This document shows, piece after piece, positions 22,183 to 33,390 of a DNA stretch of 64,000 nt (position 1 is the stretch's first letter; each line of letters begins with the position of its first letter). Position numbers and translations under genes: made by a program. Origin of the DNA: Rutpela maculata (lineage: Eukaryota > Arthropoda > Insecta > Coleoptera > Cerambycidae); assembly GCA_936432065.2 (NCBI GenBank), contig OW386285.2:101375869-101439868 (forward strand), read 5' to 3'. The notes under the pieces were generated by a model. That model saw only the letters and a program-made list of their open reading frames with translations. It did not search any database and was not told where the DNA came from.

Positions 22183-23110
22183 TTAACGATGCAAAATAAA
22201 AGTTAAAATTTGTAGGTGTGTGTAATATCTCCATGCCGCTTTCTCTCCAACACGTTTCCGAGATATGCATACATACCAGGGAATACCACAATACGCCGTG
22301 GAACGAGCTATGAAGGTCTTCAGCAGCTCATTCGCCGCCTGAGCGTTGTGCGAGTGCGCGTACATGGTCGTGTCGTCGGCGTATTTGGCAAGTTTCATAT
22401 TCGGAAACTCCGGAAAGTCTGAGACTTATTATAGATTATACAGTTTAGGTAACAGGCATGACCCCTGGAGGACGCCCGCGAGAATGTCCCGCCGCGTTGA
22501 GAGATTATCGTTCATCGTGATCTGCAGCGATCTACCTATTAGGAAAGAGTGGATGAGTTTCGTTATGTGTATGGGGAGGTCCAGTGCGTTCATTTGTGTA
22601 GAAGGCCCGGGATCCATACGGTATCGAAGGCTTTCTCAATATCGAGGAGCACCATGATGACGGTACTCGCTTCCCGAGGTTGCATTGCACCTTGACGTCA
22701 TTCACGATCCTGGCTACCTACTGCATAGTGCGCCTGCCCCACCTGAAGCCGAACTGGCACTCGTCGTCGATGTCGAAAGTTCATCCTGAGCAGAGTCTAG
22801 TCTGATCAGGATAGCCTTCTCCACCAATTTAACTGCCGGCGAGCTTCGCGTTCTTGTTCGGCTTCAAGATTATTGGCACGACCACGACACATTTCGACTG
22901 GTCAGGGCAGTGTTGCAGACGCAGGATCGCGTTGACGATGTACGGTAATTGTACAAGGCTTATTTTCTCTGGAGATATCTGAGTAGCTTATATTTGATGC
23001 CGTCTTTTCCCGGGGATTTGTTGTTGGATAATGTCCGGACAATATCAGCTACTTCCGAGGGCTTGGCCATGACCTTTAGAAATTCTCGTTTAGTCAATTG
23101 AGCGTCATGG
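22183..23110 (-). pseudogene. LINE reverse transcriptase fragment (GC-richer)
   Basis: Reading leftward: CQFGFRWGRRTMQ, then VKVQCN and ALDLPIHITKLIHSFLIGRS, LSTRRDILAGVLQGSCLLPK (GVPQG box decayed to GVLQG), and MKLAKYADDTTMYAHSHNAQ (intact YADD). This is the palm of a jockey-type non-LTR retrotransposon. Frameshifts and loss of both ends make it dead. The block is clearly richer in G+C than its surroundings, as is usual for this LINE group. Confidence 0.85.
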
Positions 23111-23305
23111 TCAATCACAGTGAACAGTGTTATAATCGTCGGAATTTTTAAATTTATAAAAATTTCTGTTTCGTTTTTCTTAATGTTGTCAGTCGGTGAA
23201 AATGTACGATAATTTTTTTCAGCACAGTTCGCAACACTGTAAAGGACCCAATAGAAGTGTTAGAACCCTTGAAAGCATTGAATGAGTCAGAGCATCAGTT
23301 AGAAA

Positions 23306-23521
23306 ACGGCATGCGATTACTTCTTGTGGGGCTACTTGAAGCATAGGGTTTTTGTTGACAAACCAAGAAATATTCAAGAGTTGAAAATAAAAATCCGTGA
23401 AGAAATTGCCAATATTTCGTTAGACATGTTGCATCGTGTAATAGAAAATTTCACCAATCCTATTCAAGAGTGCGTAGAGATAAGGGGAAGACATTTACCA
23501 GGAATTATTTTTAAGAAATAA
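23306..23521 (+). pseudogene. Mariner-like transposase C-terminus
   Basis: CDYFLWGYLKHRVFVDKPRN, then IQELKIKIREEIANIS, MLHRVIENF and HLPGIIFKK stop match the C-terminal end of mariner/Tc1-type DDE/D transposases as found in insects (the D-x-F-L-W-GYLK block). Only the last ~70 residues survive, with the catalytic third acid region just upstream decayed. No TIRs were identified around it. Confidence 0.75.
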
Positions 23522-24409
23522 AAAATGGATATAATTACCTAGCCATTGTTATATCTGATTTAAAATAAGTAAAGTTACTTTCAAAATTATGATGTTTTCA
23601 AAATTTCCCATTTCCAGGGACCACCCGTTATAGACCGGGAGCCAGGTGAAAATTTGGTCAATTATTTCTTCTCGAACGATAATTAGTGAGTCGCATCAGG
23701 GAGTTGTATCATAATGCCTCGTGAACGTCAGCTGCGGTTCCGTGGGTGGGATGAGCGGCGGTAGCCTCCCACGCACGGAGAAGAAACAAATTTTTAGTCA
23801 TTTCCACCTGACTCAAAATTTGTCAAACTATAGCTAATCCAATATCTTGAAGAAAAAAAAAGTCAGCTGACTATAACATGGTGTATTATACGTCAGCTGG
23901 TCGCTTGAACATGAAAAAAAAATTTATACATTCAATGATTTCCTCTCAACTAAAAATGTACCTGATGATACCTTATATGCTACTGTGAATTAATATAAAT
24001 GTCAGCTGGCTGTACCTCGGTGGAAAGATCGTCAGCTGATACCTTGAAAGTTGTAACACAGAAGTTAGGCGGGAGCATCTATCGCCTATTTAAATGCACA
24101 GTTGACGTGTTTTCCCTCGACTTACTGCTACCTGATTTTTTTTTATTAATTACAGAAGTATATTAACAATCAGGTTACAAATTTTTATCCGGGAGGAAAT
24201 GACGTATCTTAAATTATTCGGCATTACGCTCCGATATGAGTGTTCCGATTAAATCAATATTCTGTATAGATACTTTAAAACTAAGTATATAATTGAATGA
24301 CTGAAGAAATATTTAGATAAGTAAATTAATCAATTTATAGTTTATTGTAACTTAGCTGTTCGATAAATAACATTCATTTTAAAGAAGTGATTAAAAATAA
24401 TAATGTAAT

Positions 24410-24760
24410 TTAATCATTTTCGTTCTCGCTTTGGCTTATGTCACTCTCATCTCTCTCTGATTCACCGTCAGAGTCGCTGTCAGAGCTGTCTGTCATCACG
24501 TCTTCATCATCATCTGTACAAAAATTTAAAAAATATATTAAGATGCATATTTAGTGTAACATAATCAAAATGATCAAAAAAATGTTACCTTTTTCGGGCT
24601 GAATAGTTATTTCTTCAATCAACTCTGGTAACTGAGTTCCAGAAAACCAGATGAATTCAAATCTGTTGTCGATTTCTACCCAGCCATAGTCTGCAGGTTC
24701 ATCAGTAGTTGGGACTTTCAGGTGTGCGTGCGACCAAATTCGAGCTATGTAACATGCTCT
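24410..24760 (-). pseudogene. C-terminal exons of a GW/acidic-tail transposon protein
   Basis: Two exons splice in frame. 24,589 to about 24,755 encodes CYIARIWSHAHLKVP, then DYGWVEIDNRFEFIWFSGTQ and LPELIEEI. A 75-bp intron (24,514-24,588; GTAACA...TTGTACAG) precedes a last exon 24,410-24,513 encoding DDDEDVMTDSSDSDSDGE and ending at SENEND. The Y-x-A-x-x-W...GW...W-x-G-x-x-P pattern is what I expect just before the cysteine-rich end of the GCDTT/CXC superfamily, but the CXC itself is absent and replaced by the acidic tail. The upstream exons (GCDTT region) are deleted between this point and the right arm. Confidence 0.55.
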
Positions 24761-25083
24761 TAAAAATTACTGATATAGCTCCGATTTGCATGATGGTAGA
24801 GAAGAGCCAGCAACTTGAACGTATCATTTTCCAAGAATTTGTATGTTTTTTGAAAAAACGCTACTCTTGCCTCATTAATGTTTTTCAACCGATTAATTAA
24901 AGCCATACATACGACAAACAAACTCTTGTATGTTGCCAAAAAAGTTTTCTCTATTTTCCGATGGCTTTGACATTTGTATGAAACAGTTGGTGAAGTATTT
25001 AGATTTAGTTATTATTGAAAACGGACTCTTTTTGCCTTTTCTAAAAAAGGCCGGGTGGTAATGTTGGAATCACAGAAATTTGT

Positions 25084-25359
25084 TTGTCTCCTCTTAAAAA
25101 AAGGTCGAAAAAGCATGAGATTCAAGAAAATCCTATATTACTCAAAGATGAAATTGTAAACAAAGTGGCAAATATGACAGAAGTGTGTGGCCGCAATGTT
25201 TACAAAATTGTCAGAGAGTATACCACTAACCATAAATCTTCGGTGCCAAAAACCAACCAAAACCGTAAAAAAATTGTTGATATGGTGGATGATTTCGATC
25301 GATATGCAATCAGGAGAAAATTTCATCAATATTTCTTTAGAAACGAACTCCCTACTTAA
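25084..25359 (+). pseudogene. HTH-type N-terminal region of a transposase-like protein
   Basis: 91 codons: basic start SPLKKRSKKHEIQE, a predicted helix-turn-helix around EIVNKVANMTEVCGRNVYKI, then KIVDMVDDFDRYAIRRKFHQ. The VDDFDxxxxRRxxxxFY pattern with a preceding HTH resembles the N-terminus of Tc1/mariner-related DDE proteins found next to such repeats in insects. The frame ends where the right inverted arm begins, so the catalytic part is missing. Confidence 0.5.
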
Positions 25360-25804
25360 TTATGCTCCCGCCTAACTTCTGCGTTACAACTTTCAAGGTA
25401 TCAGCTGACGATCTTTCCACCGAGGTACAGCCAGCTGACATTTATATTCATTCACAGTAGCATATAAGCTATCATCAGGTAAATTTTTAGTTGAGAGGAA
25501 ATCATAGAATGTATAAATTTTTTTTTCATGTTCAAGCGACCAGCTGACGTATAATACACCATGTTATAGTCAGCTGACTTTTTTTTTCTTCAAGATATTG
25601 GGTTAGCTATAGTTTGACAAATTTTTAGTCAGGAGTAAATGACTAAAAAAATTTTTTTTTTCCCCGTGCGTGGAAGGCTACCGCCGCTCATCCCTCCCAC
25701 GGAACCGCAACTGACGTTCACGAGGCTTTATAATACAACTCTCTGATGTATTTCACTAATTACCGCTTGAGAGGGACTTGGTCATGAAAATCTGTCGCTG
25801 GCTC

Positions 25805-26044
25805 TTGGACTATTACAATATGTACCCATTTAGATCTTCTATAATGTAAATAGTAAATTTAAAATTTGTTTTTACTTTTACGTACTTCTTATTCTTCAAT
25901 TTCCTTGTGATCTGGGAGAGGAGGCGGAATCCAAAATAGTTATTTGCCACGTTTACAAATTTTTCTTCCACCAGGCTTGCGTGGTCTATACGTAGTTGCT
26001 CTATGTCTACTTATAGTCCAGATTCTGGAGACGTTTATCTTTCA
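25805..26044. other. Spacer
   Basis: Short AT-rich interval between two long-inverted-repeat elements; nothing recognised. Confidence 0.4.
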
Positions 26045-26890
26045 CCTAAGCACCTGTCAGACATACAGCTGAAAAGGGCGCATCCGGAGGGCGCATAAAA
26101 ATCGGGGATTGCCTTCATCCCTTAATCCGCGAATTTACTCTTATCTCGGAAATTGTGAAAAATTGAATTTTTAAAATGTAACCTGCGTTTTCTCCCACAA
26201 AACATAAGCTAAAAATCTATTATTTTTTTTAATTGTAGCTTAAAATGCACATAATGTAACAGTATAGTCAAAACACATCTAATATTTATAAAAACTTTAG
26301 AAAAAAATATCACGTGAACCTCTACGCAGTCGGCGCACTGAAAAATGTAGCATGCGAGATTTTTTTTTATTTTGAGAAATTGATAAAAACTAGATCGTAT
26401 GAAATTACAAGAAAAGACCAAAATTATTTTTATTGATTGATTCATATTAATATCTTGAGTGTAACGGAAGATACGGTTTTTTTAATTTGGCCGTCCTGTG
26501 ATCGAGCGCGCTACAAATTGAAACGGACGGATGCGGGCACTCATTTGCGTTATATTTAGTTATTTGGTACTGTATTAGTAGGTTCAATATTCCTGTGTTA
26601 GGTTTTTTTTCTTTAAAATAGGTAGTTATTAATATAGTTGTTTAAAATGCCTTAGGTTTAATTTTCATCATAACTTTAGAAACACTTAATTATTATGTGT
26701 GCAGCTATCTAACCTAAATGAAATTGTCTTTAAATATGATATATATGAATGTATTTATATCAGCTTAGCAAAATACATTACAATTAATAATAAAAAGTTA
26801 CTATAATTAGAATCAGCTTATATCTTGAAAAAATGCGAAGATTTATAACCGCGAGGAAACCGATATAGTTATATTCTCCATACTAAAATT

Positions 26891-27160
26891 TTGTGTTTTG
26901 GAAGAACAGCAATAGTGGCAAGTAACAGATATTTTTTGTTGTCATTGTTTTTGTGCAGCAAAATGAAAGTAAAGCCGTGGCTTCAAAATTTCGATTCGTA
27001 TTTGTTCTGCAATAAAATAATTATTGAAGACGCAGCAACAGGCACTCATACCTCACCTCCTTACAGCGACCCTTTTTATGTCTACCTATGTACTTTGTAC
27101 TTAGTGGGTGGGATAACCCAATCTGCACATTTAGCAAGGGAAAAAAAAGACATAATTTAA
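26891..27160 (+). other. Unassigned open frame between the TIR and the LINE
   Basis: 89 codons. An AG acceptor-like site (TTTTTGTGCAG) precedes KMKVKPWLQNFDSYLFCNK; later YSDPFYVYLCTLYLVGGITQ. No family recognised. Its position just inside the left arm is where the original gene of the long-TIR element would be expected, so it may be a remnant of that gene; it may equally be chance. Confidence 0.25.
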
Positions 27161-27602
27161 GACGGTAATTGAAAATTGGGAAACACTTAATCCTCTAGCA
27201 AAATATATAAATGACGTGGACGATTGCAACGCCATGGATAGATAGATAGATAGATAGAAATTTATTGACTACATTATATAAAATAGTTACATTTGTAGCA
27301 AGTCATAGTTGCTGCTATTACCTTAAGTAATGCATTCATTAATTTACAGTTAAAAAAATGCCTATCTACAGACTAGAAATAGAATGTTTAAATCGAAACA
27401 TTTAATATGGACAAAAACAATTAAAATGATTTTTAAAAAGTGTATCAGAGTTAAAATTAAACACATGTCTAATAAGAAATACACAAATTTCACTATATTT
27501 ACAACAGAATATAAAAGAGGGATAAATGTAAAAGGTGTAAGCATATTCCAAAAAGAGACAGCTATCAAATATGATCAGTTTTCCATAGAGAAACTCATAT
27601 AT

Positions 27603-30271
27603 TCATCTACCGAATAAAAACAGCATCAGTTTTTTTACATTTTCGGGTATTTTATTATATAGTTTAAAATCTAGTGAATTTCTTGCGGATTTTGTAAGAC
27701 GATATCTAGGTGCTTTTAATTCATTTGATGATCTAGTCTCATAATGGTGATAGTCTGAGTGTGTAGAAAAGGTACTTTTGTTTTTATGAATTTCCAGCAC
27801 TGAGTAATATATATATAAGCTCGGCAAGGGCATTATGCCATATTTGAGGAACAAAGGTTTGCAATGATCCCGATAATTAGCACCAGCAATTATTCTAATT
27901 GATCGTTTTTGCAAGATAAATATTTTATAGGCATGAGCGGAATTTCCCCAGAGTACAATCCCGTATGTAATCTGTGATTGGATTAAAGCATGATACGCAG
28001 ATAGCAATGTTTTGACATTTATATACTTTTTCAGTTGACGTAGTAGAAAAATATAACTAGAGATTTTACTACTTAACTGTACAATATGAGCATCCCACTT
28101 AAGGTTATCATCAAGTACAATTCCAAGTAGCTTAACACTGTCGCCTTTGATAACTGCGTTGTTGGTCGAAAAAATCAATTTTTGGGTTTTATCTCTATTT
28201 AACTTTAGCATGTTATTATTATACCAGTGTTCTGCAGAATGTTGAGTTTCATGTATAGATGCTTGTAGAGCCATTAAATTGTCATTTTTATTTATTAAAG
28301 TTGCATCATCTGCATACATAACAGTTTTGTTTGGAAAGAGATAGAAAAAAAGATCGTTAATAAAAATGATAAATAATAGAGGGCCCAGTACAGAGCCTTG
28401 GGGTACTCCGTGTTTCATTATCTTAAATTCCGACATTTGATTATCAGTTTTTACACAGATTTCACGATTATGCAGATAAGATTCTAATAAATTTAGTGGT
28501 AGACCTCTGACACCATAATAGCTAAGTTTCTTAATGAGAAGGCTGTGAGAGACACAGTCGAAGGCCTTGCTAAGGTCTACTAGCGTAATCGCCGTGTATT
28601 GACCCTCCTCAAAACCCTCAACAATGTCACCCACACTGCATCTGCAGTAGAACATGATTTCCTAAAACCAAATTGGCACTTGTGAATGATTGAATGATTT
28701 TCAAAGTATTTCGTTAAGCGATGTTTTAAAATGATCTCAATTATCTTACCGAACACTGGGATAATTGATATAGGTTGATGATTATCAGGATTATCAGGAT
28801 CCCCTTTTTTAAAAATAGGCACTACTCTAGCTATCTTAAAGACATCCGGAAAAGAGCCTTTACTGAAACATAAATTTATTAAGAAAGTTAACGGGTAAAT
28901 AATAATATCTATGGTATTTTTAATAATTTTGCTATTTAAATCATAAATGTCTAGACTACTTGTGTTTTTCAAGCTATTTACTGCCTTCACCACATCAAGA
29001 GTAGTAACTGGTTCAAGAAAAAACGTAAGATGTGTCGACGGGACATGTTTTAAGAAATTGAGAGCATCTTCATTACTTGGAGGTAAATTATTAATAACAT
29101 TATCTCCAACTGTAGCAAAAAAGTCAACAAGTACATTCGGATCTATGTTACATTCTGTGTTATTTTTTATAGAGTTGAAATTTTTTTCATTGTTAATAAT
29201 TCTCCATCCGTCTTTAGACTTGTTGTCAGAGTCGTCCATAAATTTATCAAAAGCCGCTTTTTTATTGTTCGAGATTGCATCACGGTATTCTTTTCGATAT
29301 GAAGTGAAAGCTGCTTTGTCAACCGGGTCTTTTATTGTGTTATAGACTTGTTTAATGGCACATAGTGTATCTCTCATGTTACGTAGATTATCATTGAACC
29401 AATGTATAGGCTTCTCGCCAGAAAAACATTTTTTCAATGGAAAGAATTTATGAATTAGAGATTTATAAGTGTTCACTAAAAAGTTAGATAAAAAATTTAA
29501 ATCATAGGTTGTGTCTGTAAAAATACCCCAATCTATGTCAATTAACGATGTTCTCAGTTTCTTAATACCGTGCTCAGTTATATTTCTTCTCCAGATAGCC
29601 TTTGCCACAGGTTGAATATCACCTTTTATTGTTATAAATTGCCCATAGTGATCTGATAGACCAGGGTCCAATATTCCTGTTTTAAAAGAATTGCTGTCAA
29701 TGTTTGTTAAAATATTATCTATACAACCGGTTGCCCTAGTAAAATCCGATATAGTTATGTCCAATCCAAAAGATGTGATCAGATGTTCAAAATCGGTCAA
29801 GTTCGCTGAACTATATACTGTTACAACAATGGCTTTTAGGCCAATTAGTTCAACGCCACAAAATTCCGCATTAAACTCACTACAAAATTGAGTTAGATTA
29901 AGAGGTTTATATTTTATATTATTTTTTACAAACGTAGCTACACCTCCTCTTTTGCCAATGTTTCTACAAAAATAGTTACCCAAGGTATATTGGTTTAAAT
30001 TAATGCAATTCAGATTTATTTCATAAAAGAAATGTTCAGATATACATATTACCGAGTAGTTTTTATCTTCAATGAATAGCGAAAGCTGATCAGTTTTATT
30101 TGTAAAGCCTTGTATGTTCAAATGGAATAATCTCACATTATTTGCAGTTTTAATTTGGCAATCATCAACATATGTGGTTTCTTCTAATTGTCCGTTTGTA
30201 TCGAGGCTGCATCTTGAAAATTTACCTTTTTGTGGAAGGTAAAACGCCTCACTGCAGCACCCGCAGGCCAT
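27603..30271 (-). pseudogene. LINE ORF2: apurinic endonuclease plus reverse transcriptase
   Basis: The N-terminal half reads VRLFHLNIQGFTNKTDQLSL, ICISEHFF, GGVATFVKNN, CIDNILTN and LDPGLSDHYGQFITI: endonuclease/exonuclease/phosphatase family with the final SDH catalytic motif. The central YRSP...GDFN block is missing, by a deletion that kept the frame (VTVYSSANLTDFEHLITSFG). RT follows: ARVVPIFKKGDPDNPDNHQP, QFGFRKSCSTADAV, then a single frameshift near 28,640, LVDLSKAFDCVSHSLLIKKL, HGVPQGSVLGPLLF, YADDATLI and LGIVLDDNLKW, ending KKLMLFLFGR stop. The RT catalytic residues (KAFD, YADD) are intact. The missing GDFN segment alone should abolish nicking. Confidence 0.9.
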
Positions 30272-31782
30272 AAGTCGGGATTGTACACTTCCTTGTACCG
30301 CTCAATGGGAAAAGATATTTTAAAAGACGAGCTTGTTTCAGTTCTATTTAGTGATGGGCATAACCGATTAATTTCAATAACCGAATACTAGGTATTCAAG
30401 TGATTTCAATAACCGGATAATCATTCGAGTGATGGTCACTTGAATGCTACGCATAACTTACAAAAGGCTATTTAACAATTTTTGTAGGAACTCCTATTCA
30501 TAAAAATGTTTTCAATATTTTCATGTGAAAATCAATCAACCAATCGATTTTTGTGAAAAGGAAAAAATTATTCTTTATAAAATCGCACATAGTTTGATTA
30601 TTCTTGACATAATAAATAGAAATAGAAATAAAATAATTATAAATAAGAGATTAGTATATATGGATATTGGTTACTACCATTACTACATCAATCGATTCGA
30701 ATTCATATACCTAATATTTATTTTAGAAACGTAGGTTAATAATGATGTTCACTCGTTTATTATATGATACGAGTTAACATTCAATTTATTTGTAAGAGTG
30801 ATGAGTGATATGACTACTTCAATAACTGTTTAACATTCGGTTATTTTTCACTCGAGTACTCGTTGACAATAACCGAGTAATGCAGGTTATTTCAATAACC
30901 GGATAACCGGTTATTTTTCACTCGAGTGATCCCATCACTAGTTCTATTCCATTCTTCACCATCGAAACCTATTGGCGGTGCGGTTTCACTGAATACCTTT
31001 AATAAGTCTTGACAAGTAACTTCTGGGCCGCATCGGTATACATGGAGATATCCCAATTTTGGAATTGTCTGTACTTCCGTTTGGCTGTTTTTTCCGCTGC
31101 CTATAATTGGTTTAAAACGGTTTCTATTAAATTTATTTGTTATTTTTTTTTGTTGGGAATCCCGTGTTATCGATTGCTTGGGGATTCCATTGATTGTGGC
31201 TGTTTTTGTAGAGCCGGTTTTTAACACATCTGAGTAAGGTTTTTGTTGGGATTTTGTTTTTTCACCAATTCGGTTAGTATCAGTACTTGTAGACATAGTT
31301 ATTTTTTGTTCTCCTATTTTATTGGTAGATGGATAGTTTTCTTTAGCGATATTAATATTAAATAGATTTGTTTGTTGCTTTAATAACAATATTAAATCCT
31401 CTTGTTCCTGCGTTCTCTTTTCTAAATGAAATGTTAGTTTTTTTAATAGTTCAATTTCCATATGAATTTTTACACACGTTTCGTTTTTACTCGACGTGTT
31501 GTCACAATTATTATTGTCGCATGACACGGCATTGTTTAGTTTATTTAAATCCACTTTATTTGGGCGCAGGTTAGACACAAAATTTACAAGCACTTCACTA
31601 TTTGCACTAGCAGGTAACTTTTGTTTTACTAGTATGTCAATTATTTCGTCCTTTTTTAATTTATTTAACTCTTTGACGAGTAGCACTGTATCGTTTGTGT
31701 GTGCCATGCTGCGTATAATAGTCTGTGTGGAATTTATAAACACTGTCTCCATATTATATTCTTTAAATGCCTGTATGGTCAC
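30184..31782 (-). pseudogene. LINE ORF1 interrupted by a hAT MITE
   Basis: The frame starts MTIQAFKEYNMETV, has a predicted coiled coil around HMEIELLKKLTFHLEKRTQE, a basic linker, and a C-terminal domain GYLHVYRCGPEVTCQDLLKV...FDGEEW. The MITE at 30,349-30,940 breaks it after EEWNRT; without the MITE and one target copy it continues ETSSSFKISFPIERYKEVYN, DLWPAGAAVRRF and stops at 30,184. ORF1 proteins of this type bind RNA and act as chaperones in the RNP; that role is by analogy. Except for the insertion no stop or frameshift is seen. Confidence 0.8.
30349..30940. mobile_element. hAT MITE in LINE ORF1, 592 bp
   Basis: Ends TAGTGATGGG and CCCATCACTA with subterminal AATAACCGGATAA-type repeats. 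Flanked by the identical octamer GTTCTATT (30,341-30,348 and 30,941-30,948). TIR sequence and 8-bp duplication place it in the hAT superfamily. Non-coding. Confidence 0.93.
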
Positions 31783-31879
31783 TCACATTTCCACGTAAGC
31801 CTTAAAGAACTAAGGGCACATTTATTTTACTTTCACATCCAGTGGAAGTCTAGTAACGACAAAAAAATTTTTGAAAATT

Positions 31880-33390
31880 TTTATTGTTCAAATAGGCTTA
31901 GAATGTCATGAACCGTTTAAGATATTGACTTGAAATTTAATACACGTATGTACTTTAACGGGATCTGGAACTATATTTTCATCTTTCATCTTATTCCATC
32001 GAAGGGTGGGGGGTAAATTGGTATAAATGGGGGGTAAATTGGTGTAAATGGGGGGGGGGGGGGTAAATAGGTAAATCAAGCAGGTAAGGTTCATAAAATT
32101 GGTATTTAGTGTAAACAAGAGAAGCCAAGGTTTCAAAAAATTTTTTGGCATTAGCCACCTCCATTACCACCCCTACACCCCTACCCCATTATTAAAGGGG
32201 ATGAAAAAAAATGTGATTTAGTGTGTGTACAAGAACCAAAAGCCTCAAAATATTTTTTTACTTCATCAACCCCCACTACCACCCCCCTATCACCATCCCC
32301 ACCCCACTGCCGTGTGGGATATCGTTTTATGGGTTTTTGGAGTAGACGATTTCAAATATTATATTATTAAAGTTATTTCCACATACAAAATTTTTTCGTT
32401 ATGAGAGATTTGGGTAGAAAATCTGGATGTGGAAGTAGTGATTCCTTGGGCAGCGATTTCTAAACTGCAAGAGCGATCAAGAGTTTTACCAGTTTTACCA
32501 CCTACTTGAAGACGCATTTTATGAACATGCCAAGATATGTGTCTATACACTTCTTATTTGGAAGAAAACGGGTAACATGTCTCCAAAACTTCATGTTCTT
32601 CAGTATTATTAGACATTGACAAAAGGTGTACTAATACCTATCATATGTAAGAAACAATCGAAGTCAGTCACTTCTAAGTAGTCGTTTGCAAGTGTAAGAA
32701 TAATTATTTGCAACAAGAGGTGTTTCTGCAAGAGAACTGGAGAACTGGTCTTGCATTATTATTCTGTTTAGGTAAATGTACTGATGAAAACTTATAATTA
32801 TTATAATGATTTCTAATTATTAATTGTAATGTATTTCGCTTAGCTGATATAAATACAAACCACTGCCTAAGGACTCAGTACTTCCACATTAAAATTTTGT
32901 ATCCAAGACTCTTCCAAGTCCCCCACTACCACCCCCACCCCATTATTTTTTAACTTCAGCCAGCCCCAATACTATTATTAAGGGAGCTGGCTGAAGTTAA
33001 AAAAAAAATTGAGGCCTTTGTTGTACACAAACTAAATCACATTTTTTAGTGGTAGTGTGGTAGCTGATGCCAACAAATTTTTGAGATCTTGGCTTTGTAT
33101 ACAAACACTGAATCCCAATTTCATGAACTTTTGTTTGCTTTACTTGTTTACCCTCATTTACCCACATTTACCCCCAACCTTTTAACAGAACAATATCAAT
33201 ATATAATAATCTAGTTATCTACATAACGTGTAGATGTACTGTAGGTATACCAAATTTCATAAACCGTTCCAGAGTAATCGTGTGTCCAAAGAAAGTTACA
33301 GACAAGACGGACTGACAGAGTTTTTTAAATATTGTTCCAACTTAAAATTTCGACGTTTCATGACATCCTAATCCTATTTGAACAAAATAA
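31880..33390. repeat. Foldback element with C-rich and G-rich arms
   Basis: Left TTGTTCAAATAGG and TCATGAACCGTTTAAG pair with right CTTAAAATTTCGACG...CATGACATCC and CCTATTTGAACAA. GGGGTAAATTGGTGTAAATG-like repeats (near 32,010-32,070) pair with CATTTACCC blocks near 33,150. A second hairpin (CAGCCAGCC...GGCTGGCTG) sits at 32,955-32,995. There is a 14-bp G run near 32,050. Non-coding. Confidence 0.7.

Larger units (their letters stand above)
23639..25804. mobile_element. Long-TIR DNA element, ~2.2 kb
   Basis: Arms of ~440 bp (23,639-24,078 and 25,362-25,804) are inverted copies running from GAGCCAG to AGTTAGGCGGGAGCAT at the inner edge. Each arm contains four or five CAGCTGAC/GTCAGCTG motifs. 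Between the arms lie the 3' exons of a CXC-superfamily gene on the minus strand (24,410-24,760) and an HTH-like coding fragment on the plus strand (25,084-25,359). No clear target duplication. Confidence 0.85.
27239..31800 (-). mobile_element. Nearly full-length two-ORF LINE (jockey/CR1-like)
   Basis: On the minus strand an ORF1 (start 31,782) is followed by an endonuclease-RT ORF2 and a short 3' UTR ending ATAAATTTCTATCTATCTAT, a tetranucleotide tail instead of poly(A). Overall order and lack of an RNase H domain fit the jockey/CR1 groups. A hAT MITE sits inside ORF1 (30,349-30,940). One frameshift in RT and an internal deletion in the endonuclease show it is no longer autonomous. It lies wholly inside the 26-34 kb inverted repeats, so it inserted after that element. 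Confidence 0.88.

Noticed and set aside
28947..29345. Plus-strand 132-codon frame
   Set aside because: Antisense to the LINE ORF2; no similarity to any known protein.
32000..32070. GGGGTAAATTGG repeats considered as telomere-like or G-quadruplex array
   Set aside because: Only a few units, paired with inverse CATTTACCC units of the same foldback element; better explained as palindrome arms.
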